A stretch of 16,513 bases of DNA from Bacteroidota bacterium (GCA_018224345.1 JAGTUW010000401.1:1-16513), one strand, 5' to 3'. Numbered from the stretch's first letter, positions 6,857 to 16,171 are shown. The notes: generated by a model from the sequence alone, not told the origin. Numbers and translations are program-made.

Positions 6857-9800
6857 TCACTCCTTGCGCAATAGTTCGACCCGTTCGGCGATGAGATTGA
6901 TAACATCGTATTCGCAGGTCACCTTGCCATAAATAACGAATGGTCCTGTATTCCGCAGCAGATGTGCGTGCCTGGAAAAACAGCGGGGAAAGAGCACGAC
7001 ATCGATACGGCCGGCGGCATCGTCGAGATTGACGAACATCATACGCTCCCCCTTCTTCGTACGCGATATTTTTGCGGCGATAAGCCACCCGCCTACATGG
7101 ACGCGTCGACCGACAAATCGTCCAAGGTCTGTGGACTTGACGGTGTGACGGAGTTCCTTTTCGAAATGATCGAGTACATGTGTCGAGACGGCATAGGAAA
7201 ATGTCTCCAACTCGATTGCCGTAACCTGTTGCGGAGAATACGGCTGTAGTTGCCGCAACTCCTCATCGAAATCCTCGAAACGCAATTGCAGCATCGGTTC
7301 CGCAACGTTCCGACGATTCCTGTTCCTGTGCAGTTTTGCCTTGACAAGCATGGCAGGACGCGCATCCCCGAAGCAGTCACAGGCACCACAGCGAATCAGA
7401 AGCTCCGCATCTTCGACGGTGGTACCGCTCCTGGCCAGGAAATCATTGAAATCCACGAAAACACCATGCTCCCTGCGCTCACGTAACAGACGCTGCTGCG
7501 ACCGTTGACTGAGATTCCTGATATGCAGAAAGCCGAGCTGAATACTCCGGTCGTCGGGACAGCCGTGCAGTTCATCGCTTGCATTCACATTGGGAAGAAG
7601 CACACGCAACCCAAGCCGGCGTGCCTCCTGTATATACACCTCCGGCCGGTAATATCCGCCCTGGTTGTTGAGCACGGCACAGAGAAAAAACGCCGGGAAA
7701 TGTGCCTTCAACCAGGCCTCCTGAAACGACAAGACGGCATAGGACGCGGAATGTGCCTTGCAGAAACTGTATCCGGCGAAAGACTCCATCTGCCGCCATA
7801 TCTCGGCCGCCACTTCTGTGGAAATCCCCTGCCTCCTGCAACCCGCGAAAAAAGTCTCGCGCAACGCCTGCATCGCTTCGTGGGATCGCATCTTCCCCGA
7901 CATCGCACGCCGCAGCAGATCCGCCTCGCCCAGACGTAACCCTCCGATGAAATGTGCCACCTTGATGACGTCCTCCTGGTATACCATCACACCGAACGTC
8001 GAGTGCAATAATTCGGACATTTTCGGATGTGGTGGTTTTATTTTTGTGCGGTCATGAAAGCGCTCGATGAAGGCCTGCATCATTCCCGACTGTGCGACGC
8101 CCGGCCGAATAATTGAACTTGCGGCGGTGAGCATTTCAAAGGAATCGGTGCGGAGCTTCCTGAGCAGTTGTATCATGGCGGGAGATTCGACGTAAAAGCA
8201 GCCGACGGTTTCTCCTCGCCGCATGATCTCCCGCGTTTTTTCATCACGGCAGGCGACGGCATAATCGATGATCGGGGGCGTTGTACCCGTGCGGCGGCGT
8301 ACCTCCTGCATCGTATCCTCGAAGGTGCCAAGTCCCCGTGTGGAAAGAATATCAAGCTTTTCGAGCCGCCAGTCCTCCAGCGCATACATATCCTGTTGTG
8401 TAATGCGTACGCCCTTGGGTGCGACCTGTGTCGCCGTATAGCGCGTCATCATATCCGGCGCCAGAATGACACCGCCGGAATGGATACCGTAATGATTCGG
8501 AAAGTCGAGCACGGCCAGCGCGGCACGCAGCCATTGCCTGCCGTATCGGGAGTTGAGTACCGGTCCCATCCGGCGGGAGACAGGACTCCCGGCATCGAGC
8601 AGATCCTGCATAGCGCCGTATGCGGGCAACATGGATGTCAGTTGCTTGATCTCTGCCGCGCTGTAACCGAACACCTTGCCGACTTCACGCAGCGCGCCAC
8701 GTGGATTGAAGGTCGTGATAGTCCCTATCATCGCGGTGTGATCACTGCCATATTTTGCGAGCAGATAGTTGATGACTTCGTCGCGGTGCCGCCAGGAGAA
8801 GTCGATATCGAAATCCGGTGGCGACCGCCGTTCGGGATTGAGAAAGCGTTCGAAAAACAGGTCGAGTTCTATCGGATCGACATTGGTGATACGCAGGCAA
8901 TATGCGACGATACTGTTTGCTCCGGAACCGCGTCCGACATAGGGATACGCACGCATACGGGCATAACGCACGACATCCCAGGCAACAAGAAAATAATCGA
9001 GAAAGCCGAGTTGCCCGATAATCTCCAACTCCTTTTCCATCCGATCACGCGCCGCCGACGGTCCATGCGGGTAGCGTGCGCGCAGTCCTTCTTCCGCCAA
9101 CGCTCTGAGCCGCTGCATCTTTTCAGTGGCATGCACATCGGGATAGGATGCAAACTTGCTGTGTTCGAGATCGAATCGCACATCACATTCCGCGATGATG
9201 CGCTCGCGTGCGGTCAGAGCCCCTGGGATATGCCGAAACCATTTCCGGAATTCCTCTTCCCCGATAAAATAATTTTCTCCCGCAGCGAGAATGCCCGGGT
9301 CCATCGCATCCAGCGTCCCATTGGTTGCGATGGCACGAAGAATTGCGTGCAGACGTTGTCCGCCGGAAACACCGAAATACACATTGTTCGTCGCCACCAC
9401 AGGCAGAGCCAGGTCATGTGCCGTATCGAGCAGACGCGGCCACCGCGCCTCGTTGTCCTTGCTGAGTGCGACATAAATTGAACATGCGGTTTTGCCGGTG
9501 ATCCTTCGCAACAACGCGTCATCCGCTGAAAGAATGATCACATGCTCCCCACAGTGACGCAGCAGAATATCTGCAAGCAATGCGGTATCGGATGCGATGC
9601 CATGTCCGTTCCCCCGTGCTCCGTTGTTCTGCGAATCTCCGGCAGCAACACGCTCCTCTCCATCCCTGATACGGATTTCCTCACCGGAACCCCGCGTGGG
9701 CGCTTCGATCACGACACGTGCTGCGGGATAGTGAATGACCAGTTCCGTCAGTGCCGCGCAGATCTCCGAATATCCCTGCCAATCCCGTGCCAGCAGCACC

Positions 9801-10012
9801 GCGCGTGCACGTCCCGCCGACAGATCCGCACCGGGAATCGGCTGTATTCCCGCACTGCGGCAACGGGTATAGAACTCCATGATACCGCTGACGTTGTTGA
9901 TGTCGGTAAGGGCCAGAGCGGTATATCCCGCGTTTACCGCGTGCCCTACGATCCTTTCGATCGAGAGCGTTCCCGCAAGAAAGGAATAATTACTATGAAG
10001 ATGAAGATGCAC
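6857..10012 (-). CDS. dnaE: DNA polymerase III alpha-type polymerase, short second-type (SOS/error-prone-like) DnaE
   Basis: A C-family DNA polymerase of 1051 residues. The PHP domain (1-210) opens MHLHLHSNYSFLAGTLS and ALTDINNVSG, as in the short second DnaE of Bacteroidota. YVGRGSGANSIVAY (358-371) is the conserved glycine-rich loop. Catalytic aspartates are intact: PDFDIDF (Asp402, Asp404) and EKLDIL (Asp554), matching E. coli D401, D403 and D555. A tandem HhH region lies at about 850-890 and an OB fold at about 965-1045. It then stops, so the tau-binding tail of replicative alpha (about 1160 residues) is absent. Length, N-terminus and neighbouring lexA suggest a translesion/SOS role (DnaE2/ImuC-like); this is inference, and no imuB or dinB is in the window. 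GTG start, no ribosome site, 6 nt after the upstream stop: likely translated by coupling. Confidence 0.93.
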   Translation of the reverse strand: MHLHLHSNYSFLAGTLSIERIVGHAVNAGYTALALTDINNVSGIMEFYTRCRSAGIQPIPGADLSAGRARAVLLARDWQGYSEICAALTELVIHYPAARVVIEAPTRGSGEEIRIRDGEERVAAGDSQNNGARGNGHGIASDTALLADILLRHCGEHVIILSADDALLRRITGKTACSIYVALSKDNEARWPRLLDTAHDLALPVVATNNVYFGVSGGQRLHAILRAIATNGTLDAMDPGILAAGENYFIGEEEFRKWFRHIPGALTARERIIAECDVRFDLEHSKFASYPDVHATEKMQRLRALAEEGLRARYPHGPSAARDRMEKELEIIGQLGFLDYFLVAWDVVRYARMRAYPYVGRGSGANSIVAYCLRITNVDPIELDLFFERFLNPERRSPPDFDIDFSWRHRDEVINYLLAKYGSDHTAMIGTITTFNPRGALREVGKVFGYSAAEIKQLTSMLPAYGAMQDLLDAGSPVSRRMGPVLNSRYGRQWLRAALAVLDFPNHYGIHSGGVILAPDMMTRYTATQVAPKGVRITQQDMYALEDWRLEKLDILSTRGLGTFEDTMQEVRRRTGTTPPIIDYAVACRDEKTREIMRRGETVGCFYVESPAMIQLLRKLRTDSFEMLTAASSIIRPGVAQSGMMQAFIERFHDRTKIKPPHPKMSELLHSTFGVMVYQEDVIKVAHFIGGLRLGEADLLRRAMSGKMRSHEAMQALRETFFAGCRRQGISTEVAAEIWRQMESFAGYSFCKAHSASYAVLSFQEAWLKAHFPAFFLCAVLNNQGGYYRPEVYIQEARRLGLRVLLPNVNASDELHGCPDDRSIQLGFLHIRNLSQRSQQRLLRERREHGVFVDFNDFLARSGTTVEDAELLIRCGACDCFGDARPAMLVKAKLHRNRNRRNVAEPMLQLRFEDFDEELRQLQPYSPQQVTAIELETFSYAVSTHVLDHFEKELRHTVKSTDLGRFVGRRVHVGGWLIAAKISRTKKGERMMFVNLDDAAGRIDVVLFPRCFSRHAHLLRNTGPFVIYGKVTCEYDVINLIAERVELLRKE

Positions 10013-10018
10013 GTCAAC

Positions 10019-13000
10019 TCAGCGCATCACGGCCATGCGCCCGATATGTTCGAAGGTCTCGTCGGTGAATCTTGCAATGATTTTGTAGAAATACACACCG
10101 TTGGCGAGTTCGTCACCGTCTTCGTCGCGGCCATCCCATTTCAATGCGTTGTATCCGATACGCATCGAGGATGCAGGGTAGGACACCTTGCGGATCAAAC
10201 GGCCCGCAACAGTATATATCTTTATTTCAGCTTCCTGTGGCGCTTCCATACCCGTCAGAAGAAAAGTGAAGGATGTTTCGCCGTAAAAGGGATTCGGATA
10301 ATTGTACACCTCGGCAATACGGCTTTTCGTACTGACACGCACGCGAATTTCCAGCACCTCATCATATACGGATGTCTGCTTTGCATCCTCGGCGTTGAAG
10401 CCGAAATAATAAATCCCGTCACTGAGCAATGGCTGAAAGCGCAGTGTCGCGGGGCGATCCCGTGTTGCGGGTATCATCGTAAAGCCAATACTGTCGAGAT
10501 CCATCTCATCACCGTCGAGAGTGATCGTGAAGTTTTCCCTGCTCGTCACGGGTACCGGGTTGTCGCTGTAAAGCTGTATGACGATTTCCGGATTGTAGCG
10601 GATGTAATCGTTATCCAGTGGCATGAACCCGTCGAACGTGACATCGAGTCGCGGACGACTGGTGTCGGGCTTGACATAGAGCGAAGCAACGTATGTGTTG
10701 TTGTCCTTGTACTGTTCAAGAATCGATTCATCACGGTCGACACGGACGAACACCTGATAGGGACCACTGAGAAAATCCGTGTTGATGACCGCAGTAGTAT
10801 CGAACCACTGTCCCGACGTCAAACCGCTGACCGAGAAGTTTCCGGCGGAACGCGGAATATTGTCGCTTCCGACCACTTCAAGATGTACGGGAAAGACATC
10901 CGCATCACCTTCACCTGCGTTGAGTATACCGATCGCGATTTCGGCAGGAGCGCCCTGCTGCACGCTGTCTATCGGCATGGCAACGGACTGATAGTTCAAC
11001 GCCAGCTCCGGGGGCTGCGTATAGTCGACGGACCATGCATGCAACTTCGTTGCGAGCGGATCACCGCTTTCGGGATAAAAGCCGGCCCGCAATCGAATAT
11101 ATGGCCAGGCTGAAGCATCGATGCCGGAAAGATCCACTTCGGTGATATTACCCGCTTCCATCAGGAGAACCTCCTGTTGATCATCGCGTACGCCATATAT
11201 AAATAGCCGTATATCACTTATTGCCGGGTCGCTGCGTTCCAGTCGCGCCCCATGCCAGACGGAGGCGGGTCCGACAGGTGGGGATGTCACCCAACCGGTA
11301 TCCGGAGCGACGTAGAATGTCGTATCGATGACGGCCGGAATGCGGGAGGCCTCGGAGAAATAGGCTTCCGGCATGGTTCCGACAGGCGCACCACGCCGCC
11401 CGATAAAGGCCCAGCTCGGACGCCAGCCCTTGGCGAGCACCGAGTCGATATATTTCGAACCAAGAGCCCTGATTTCATCGATAAACAGATGACTGCCGGC
11501 CTTCGGCTCATTCCCCGTCGTCACCATGAAATATTCACCGAACTCCACTTCTTCAGCCCAGCGCCGTATCGAATCCCTGTGTGCAGGCACACTGTAATTG
11601 TTGAACAGCGCGATACGTTTCACATTCAATGTGGCACTGTCAACAACAGCAATACAATAAGCGGACGCGATCGATGTCGGCAGCACGTTGTTGCCGTCGA
11701 TTTTGATATGAACCGCGTTGCCCAGGGAAAAGCCGGAACCGAGCAATTCCACCTGCCGGCCCGGAGGGAAAGTAATTGCCGAATCGAAGCGCACGAAATC
11801 AAAATCAGCGGAGAGAAACTCCGTAGAATCCGCCTGCACGAAATCCGCTGGCGCCGTCATATCGCGGCGAAGGAAAGGCCCGACGAAATCCTGTCCTGCC
11901 GCATCGAGCTTCACGCGCCAGTAGCGTTTCTCCCCTTCCGGGAAGAGCGCCGGAGCGTCACCGCGGCTCATCGTCTTCGTGTAAGGAAACGTCGCCCGTT
12001 CCGGCGAATTGAACAACGGCGTCCGGTCACTCTCCACCGTAATGGTATTCACGGCCCCGGGATCGAACATGGGGTTCAATACGGTGATGTCCGAGCCACG
12101 GGCGGAGACCGTACCAAGACGGTCGTTGACGACTTTCAGGAAGGTGCTGAATATTCTGTAATCGAGTACGGCGATATTATCCCCTTCGCTGATTTCCTCG
12201 ATCTTGTCGTCGGGATCCAGTGTGATGCGCAACAGTCCATTGCCTGCCTCACCGGAAAGGTCAAACGATAATTGCAGCGTATCATACAATGCAGGTAACG
12301 GACGGGTCAGCCGGATACTGCCGGTCATCGTACCATCCTTGTAGTGTTCGGCAAGAATATCGAGCGAGTCGGGAGTCTGTAATCCGTAATTCCCGACGAC
12401 GATATTGAATGCGAGTGAGTCCATCACATCAGTGACAATCTCCATTTCCGGACGCAACCAGGAATCCCTGACTATCGGGTTCGGCAATTTCGGCAGATCG
12501 AGTTCAACGACAGGGTCGCCGAACAGCAGGTTGGTCTGTATCGACACCCTGGTGACGATATTGGACGGCCCCAGGCGGATCCGCGTCCGGTGATGGGCGT
12601 CGCCTATACTCGATGCCCCCCCGGTTATCAGTTCGTTGAAGAAGTACCGCGGAAGCACCGTGGCTGTCAGATCGAAGCCCGCTGCAGAATTCCCGATATA
12701 GGCGATGGCATGGCTGTTCTCGCCCGTGACAAACAGTTCGGAGAAAGAAAAATAATCCGGCTCGGCGAAACGACCGGTCGAACAACCGAAATCAGTGATA
12801 AGCGAGGCGCGCCCTGCACTGTTCTCCAACTGATCGGTGCGTGAAATTGAATTATCCCAGGTCTGCGTTCCACTGTGACCGACATAGCAGATAAATACCC
12901 CGCCCTCGGCAATGCGTTCGCGTACCTCAGGCAGCGGCAACGGACCGAAGTCCGACTGCGGTTCCAATGTCTTGTAGAAATGCGCCGTGCGACCTGCAAA

Positions 13001-15340
13001 CGGCGGCTGTTCGACGACTGTGGAAATCACGATATCGTTGACCGTCTTGTAACGGCGCAATTCATTCTCCCCGCCGGAGAGATTTCCACCGCTGAAATGC
13101 AGCGTGGATTTGTTCCAGAGCGTTTTCTCCTGTTCCCTGTAGTCGCGATGACGGTCGAGATACTGCCGCACCCACCCCTCTTCCCGCACAGGCAGGCGCC
13201 CCACCTCGAAACTCGGAACAGAGGTCAGCGAGTCGAAAGCGACATACCAGACATCGCTGACGGGATTCCCGTAGGAAGGAACGATATTCGGCGAATATGA
13301 CGCTTTGTAGTTATAGTTCGCATCACCGATCAGGAAGAGATACTTGAGGGAATCGGCCTGCTGACCATAATACAGATCAAAGGTCAGCAGTTTGATCGCC
13401 TCGGGCTGAAACATTCCGTAACTGTAGCGATCATAAATGTCATCGATGAAGACAACCCTTGTACTCACATCATAACTGGTGGAAATAAAATCGGCGTATT
13501 CCCGTGTCGTGCTCTCGAACTGAGGCGCGGTGACGATCAGGTATTCAGCCTCCTCCTCGTCGAGACGCGGAATCGAGAGACTCGCCCCCCTGCCCGGCAA
13601 TGGAATACTGTCGGCATTCCAGACATACAATTCATCTCCCGGCTGCAGGTCGGCCGCCAGCCAGACAGTATGTGGCGCCTCTGGCGAAGCAGCAGCCGCA
13701 GGGAGCACCGCAGACGTTCCATCACCGCGCACGCGCAGAACAAAGGGGTCCGGCGTCTGCACATCACGGAGTTTTACCGACCACTGCCCGGCGGCAAAGA
13801 CACTGTCGATACGGAAGATGCGTGAAGGTCCGCCAACCCGCAGAAAACGCGGGTACTCGATATCCAGCCAGTCGACGCGCAGACTGCTCGACGAGGTACT
13901 GATATTCCAGCTCGTAATGCCCAGCACATTATTCTCCCCCACAAGCAGCGAGGAGGCGGGTTCCGAACCGAAGAGAAGGGCCTGTTGGTCATGATTGAAC
14001 ACAACGGAATCCAGCACCTCACCCCCGTTGAGACGCATGGCAACTGCATGGTTCGGTGTGGCAAACCGGTCACCATACCAACTGACTAGCTTGTACCAGT
14101 ACCTGGCGTCGGCTCCCGGAAAAACTTCGTCGACACGGAACTTCGGATTGTAGCCGATCGAGGGCGCCTTCCCCGCCTCCAGCGTGAGTATCGCCATACA
14201 CCAGGTATCTTCGGAAGTCCAGGCTGGCATCTGGCCGCGGATGAGATCTGTCGTGTGCGGGAGCAGAAAATTGCTGGGGTCGTATTCAATATGCAGCGTT
14301 TCGTATGTCCAGTCCAGCGTATCCGGCGGCAGAGGTAACATCGGTGGCTGTGTCGTAGCGCGTGATGCATCATCGTGATTGAAATGCAGCCAGTAGGCGG
14401 TCGAGTCAGTGTAAATACTCATGTACTGTGGATAAGGATCGTCCTCATGCGCGACTAAATGCCTGTATCCTCTTTCATCATAATTGCGCGTCCCGTGAAA
14501 GATGAAATAATCTTCTTCGTCAAAATTTCCGTCTTCAAGTCCCACCGCATGCATGGGAATCGCCACACCTTTGCGATACAATTGAATGCGCGCGGGATCC
14601 AGCATCGCCGGATCCGCACCCGCATCACGCAACCAGTCGGCGTTGATCCTGTAGAGGCCGTCCCTTCGCACGAAAAACTTCACCATGGACCCGTTTTCAT
14701 CTATCCACACCTGCGAGGTATCCACATTTTTACTGCGCGTAGTAAACGGCTGGCTCATATACGGTGGTTTTTCCTCCTGTTGCACCGCAGGCCCGATACC
14801 ATCGGAAGGCACACGCGCCAGTGTATATTCCTCCACCCATTGCATGCGCTGTGTGGCGGCATCCCAGAGGAGAAGCGGTAATTCGATTTCCAGAACGGGC
14901 TGCCTGCGTTCATAGACGATGCGCCGGGCGAGAACCTCGGCACCACGACCGATCGCGGGATCCGTAATCGCACCGTCATAGGGAATGACACGCGTACGCA
15001 CGGTCGAGTCCGCAGTCCATGACATTTCCATCGTATAAAAAGGAGTCGCGTCGATGGCTTCCGAAAGCCGCACCGACTGCAACACGACATCGAACGGGGC
15101 AGCCCCGTCGAGAGGGATACGATACAGTCGACGCGGCAGACGAACTTCCTCCGGCGTCACCGGCTGGATCTCCTCTATGAAAAACACCTGCGCATCACCG
15201 GTGGAACGCACGTCATATCGATACATGTCATTGCGCAGCACTTCCGTGGTTTGTGCATCGACCAATGACGGGACACACAGCAGCACACAGAGAAACAATG
15301 CGGCGATAAACCATCCGGAACGAAGAGAAAGAGCCATCAT
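10019..15340 (-). CDS. porU: Giant PorU-like C25 (gingipain-family) protease with ILEI/FAM3-like, CARDB and FlgD-type sorting domains
   Basis: A 1773-residue exported cysteine protease, probably the T9SS sortase or a close relative. Signal peptide 1-30 (WFIAALFLCVLLCVPSLVDA). Residues 216-300 match the PorU N-terminal module (FFVRRDGLYRINADWLRDAG, DEEDYFIFHG). The C25 domain spans about 598-943, with catalytic His822 (YVGHSGTQTW) and Cys853 (ITDFGCSTGRF). A CARDB-like fold covers about 965-1065, an ILEI/FAM3-like segment about 1195-1340, and another CARDB about 1440-1556. The C-terminus (1675-1773; YNYPNPFYGETSFTF, LKWDGRDEDG, NGVYFYK) is a FlgD-like T9SS sorting domain. P. gingivalis PorU is about 1158 residues, so this form is much longer. 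Start: ATG 15340, AAGGG 6 nt upstream; the frame's extension to 15757 is antisense to lexA. The symbol is tentative: a cargo C25 protease is the alternative. Confidence 0.87.
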   Translation of the reverse strand: MMALSLRSGWFIAALFLCVLLCVPSLVDAQTTEVLRNDMYRYDVRSTGDAQVFFIEEIQPVTPEEVRLPRRLYRIPLDGAAPFDVVLQSVRLSEAIDATPFYTMEMSWTADSTVRTRVIPYDGAITDPAIGRGAEVLARRIVYERRQPVLEIELPLLLWDAATQRMQWVEEYTLARVPSDGIGPAVQQEEKPPYMSQPFTTRSKNVDTSQVWIDENGSMVKFFVRRDGLYRINADWLRDAGADPAMLDPARIQLYRKGVAIPMHAVGLEDGNFDEEDYFIFHGTRNYDERGYRHLVAHEDDPYPQYMSIYTDSTAYWLHFNHDDASRATTQPPMLPLPPDTLDWTYETLHIEYDPSNFLLPHTTDLIRGQMPAWTSEDTWCMAILTLEAGKAPSIGYNPKFRVDEVFPGADARYWYKLVSWYGDRFATPNHAVAMRLNGGEVLDSVVFNHDQQALLFGSEPASSLLVGENNVLGITSWNISTSSSSLRVDWLDIEYPRFLRVGGPSRIFRIDSVFAAGQWSVKLRDVQTPDPFVLRVRGDGTSAVLPAAAASPEAPHTVWLAADLQPGDELYVWNADSIPLPGRGASLSIPRLDEEEAEYLIVTAPQFESTTREYADFISTSYDVSTRVVFIDDIYDRYSYGMFQPEAIKLLTFDLYYGQQADSLKYLFLIGDANYNYKASYSPNIVPSYGNPVSDVWYVAFDSLTSVPSFEVGRLPVREEGWVRQYLDRHRDYREQEKTLWNKSTLHFSGGNLSGGENELRRYKTVNDIVISTVVEQPPFAGRTAHFYKTLEPQSDFGPLPLPEVRERIAEGGVFICYVGHSGTQTWDNSISRTDQLENSAGRASLITDFGCSTGRFAEPDYFSFSELFVTGENSHAIAYIGNSAAGFDLTATVLPRYFFNELITGGASSIGDAHHRTRIRLGPSNIVTRVSIQTNLLFGDPVVELDLPKLPNPIVRDSWLRPEMEIVTDVMDSLAFNIVVGNYGLQTPDSLDILAEHYKDGTMTGSIRLTRPLPALYDTLQLSFDLSGEAGNGLLRITLDPDDKIEEISEGDNIAVLDYRIFSTFLKVVNDRLGTVSARGSDITVLNPMFDPGAVNTITVESDRTPLFNSPERATFPYTKTMSRGDAPALFPEGEKRYWRVKLDAAGQDFVGPFLRRDMTAPADFVQADSTEFLSADFDFVRFDSAITFPPGRQVELLGSGFSLGNAVHIKIDGNNVLPTSIASAYCIAVVDSATLNVKRIALFNNYSVPAHRDSIRRWAEEVEFGEYFMVTTGNEPKAGSHLFIDEIRALGSKYIDSVLAKGWRPSWAFIGRRGAPVGTMPEAYFSEASRIPAVIDTTFYVAPDTGWVTSPPVGPASVWHGARLERSDPAISDIRLFIYGVRDDQQEVLLMEAGNITEVDLSGIDASAWPYIRLRAGFYPESGDPLATKLHAWSVDYTQPPELALNYQSVAMPIDSVQQGAPAEIAIGILNAGEGDADVFPVHLEVVGSDNIPRSAGNFSVSGLTSGQWFDTTAVINTDFLSGPYQVFVRVDRDESILEQYKDNNTYVASLYVKPDTSRPRLDVTFDGFMPLDNDYIRYNPEIVIQLYSDNPVPVTSRENFTITLDGDEMDLDSIGFTMIPATRDRPATLRFQPLLSDGIYYFGFNAEDAKQTSVYDEVLEIRVRVSTKSRIAEVYNYPNPFYGETSFTFLLTGMEAPQEAEIKIYTVAGRLIRKVSYPASSMRIGYNALKWDGRDEDGDELANGVYFYKIIARFTDETFEHIGRMAVMR

Positions 15341-15346
15341 ACCGAT

Positions 15347-15351
15347 CCCTT
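15347..15351 (-). promoter_or_regulatory. Ribosome binding site AAGGG for the C25 protease
   Basis: AAGGG on the - strand lies 6 nt before ATG 15340. It sets the start just before the signal peptide and excludes the long in-frame extension to 15757. Confidence 0.65.
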
Positions 15352-15354
15352 GCT

Positions 15355-15365
15355 TTCGTGAACAA
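15355..15365 (-). promoter_or_regulatory. Candidate SOS operator copy 1: TTGTTCACGAA upstream of porU-dnaE
   Basis: The 11-mer TTGTTCACGAA, 14 nt before the protease ATG, is identical and in the same orientation as the copy upstream of lexA at 16209-16219. Shared sequence upstream of a LexA-type repressor and of a unit holding a DnaE suggests a LexA site. It is not a known consensus to me, and two copies cannot prove it. Confidence 0.35.
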
Positions 15366-15518
15366 CCATGCAGTGGATTTCGATCATGCCGCGATTTCCA
15401 GGCATACCGTCTTCCTTGCTTCGGGAATAATAAGGAAAAATAAGAAGTTTTATCACCCGTATCCAACGCAATTCTGTGCGACAACAAACGGCGTTGTGGC
15501 CTGCCGGCGACGATGTAC

Positions 15519-16166
15519 TCAGAAGCCGCCGGGTTCGTCCGCACTTTCGATGGTGAAGTTGAAGCAGTCGCCGAGATCCCGCAACAGCAGCATGACGCGC
15601 CCAACGATCTGGAATTCGTCATCGATGCTGACTTCGATCGGCTGATAGGCGGGATTGGCCGGGAGCAGACGGATATGACGGTCGCGGTATTCGAACTTTT
15701 TGACTGTGAGCCCACCGTTATAATACGCCACCACCGTATCTCCGGTGTTTGCCGCACGTTGCTGCCTCACGAGCACGATATCGCCGGGCAGCATGCCTGC
15801 ATCACGCATACTGTATCCTTCGACCCGCAGGGCGACAGGGTCGTCGAAGGGCACGATGTTCCGGTCGACGCGGATATACTCGACCACCTCTTCCTGCGCC
15901 CATGCAGGTGGCCCCGCCTTGACATCTCCGACGAGAGGGACCCGGCGATACGCACCTTCAAGCAGACGAATGCCGCGACTGATGCCAGGCGTGATTTCTA
16001 TGAAACCGATTTTCTCGAGTCCTTTCAGGACGATTTCCACTGACCGTTTCCACAGACCCGTGGCGCTGGCGATTTCATCCATACTCGGAGCGCGACCGTG
16101 ACGTTCGAAATACTGTTCGAGAAAGCGGGCGACCTTCTTGCGGTTCTCGGTCCATTCTTTGCCCAT
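15519..16166 (-). CDS. lexA: LexA repressor (SOS regulator, S24 self-cleaving)
   Basis: A 215-residue transcriptional repressor that self-cleaves when RecA filaments form on damaged DNA. An N-terminal winged-helix domain covers 1-70 (RKKVARFLEQYFERHGRAPS, then DEIASATGLWKRSVEIVLKG). The cleavage site is VPLVGDVKAGPP (Ala84-Gly85). The catalytic dyad is Ser119 (VEGYSMRDAGMLPGD) and Lys156 (GGLTVKKFEY). With the start at 16166 these numbers coincide exactly with E. coli LexA (A84-G85, S119, K156). I chose ATG 16166 over ATG 16178 because GGAGG lies between them at proper spacing. The recognition-helix region differs from E. coli, so a different operator is expected. It lies upstream of porU-dnaE on the same strand. 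Confidence 0.95.
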   Translation of the reverse strand: MGKEWTENRKKVARFLEQYFERHGRAPSMDEIASATGLWKRSVEIVLKGLEKIGFIEITPGISRGIRLLEGAYRRVPLVGDVKAGPPAWAQEEVVEYIRVDRNIVPFDDPVALRVEGYSMRDAGMLPGDIVLVRQQRAANTGDTVVAYYNGGLTVKKFEYRDRHIRLLPANPAYQPIEVSIDDEFQIVGRVMLLLRDLGDCFNFTIESADEPGGF

Positions 16167-16171
16167 GACAG

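Larger units (their letters stand above)
15341..15518 (-). other. Intergenic region between lexA and the C25 protease gene
   Basis: 178 bp. Directly after lexA lies a small stem (ACAAC/GTTGT around GCCGTTT, near 15482-15498), too weak to call a terminator. An AT-rich block at 15422-15455 is the likely core promoter area but shows no good -35/-10 pair. A 5-bp ATGCC/GGCAT repeat lies at 15386-15405. So lexA and porU may be separate transcripts or partly read through. Confidence 0.4.

Noticed and set aside
8168..9481. Long + strand open frame (437 codons) antisense to dnaE
   Set aside because: The - strand here encodes the conserved catalytic DnaE core; the + product has no recognisable motifs or ribosome site.
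9542..11113. Long + strand open frame (523 codons) crossing the dnaE/protease junction
   Set aside because: It is antisense to two well-supported genes, has a His/Arg/Cys-rich composition without domains, and arises from codon bias in the opposite strand.
11252..12271. + strand open frame (339 codons) antisense to the C25 protease
   Set aside because: Same kind of shadow, with an Arg/His-rich low-similarity product.
15341..15757. In-frame N-terminal extension of the C25 protease
   Set aside because: It overlaps lexA on the same strand in another frame, and its residues show no signal or domain. AAGGG plus a signal peptide start at 15340.
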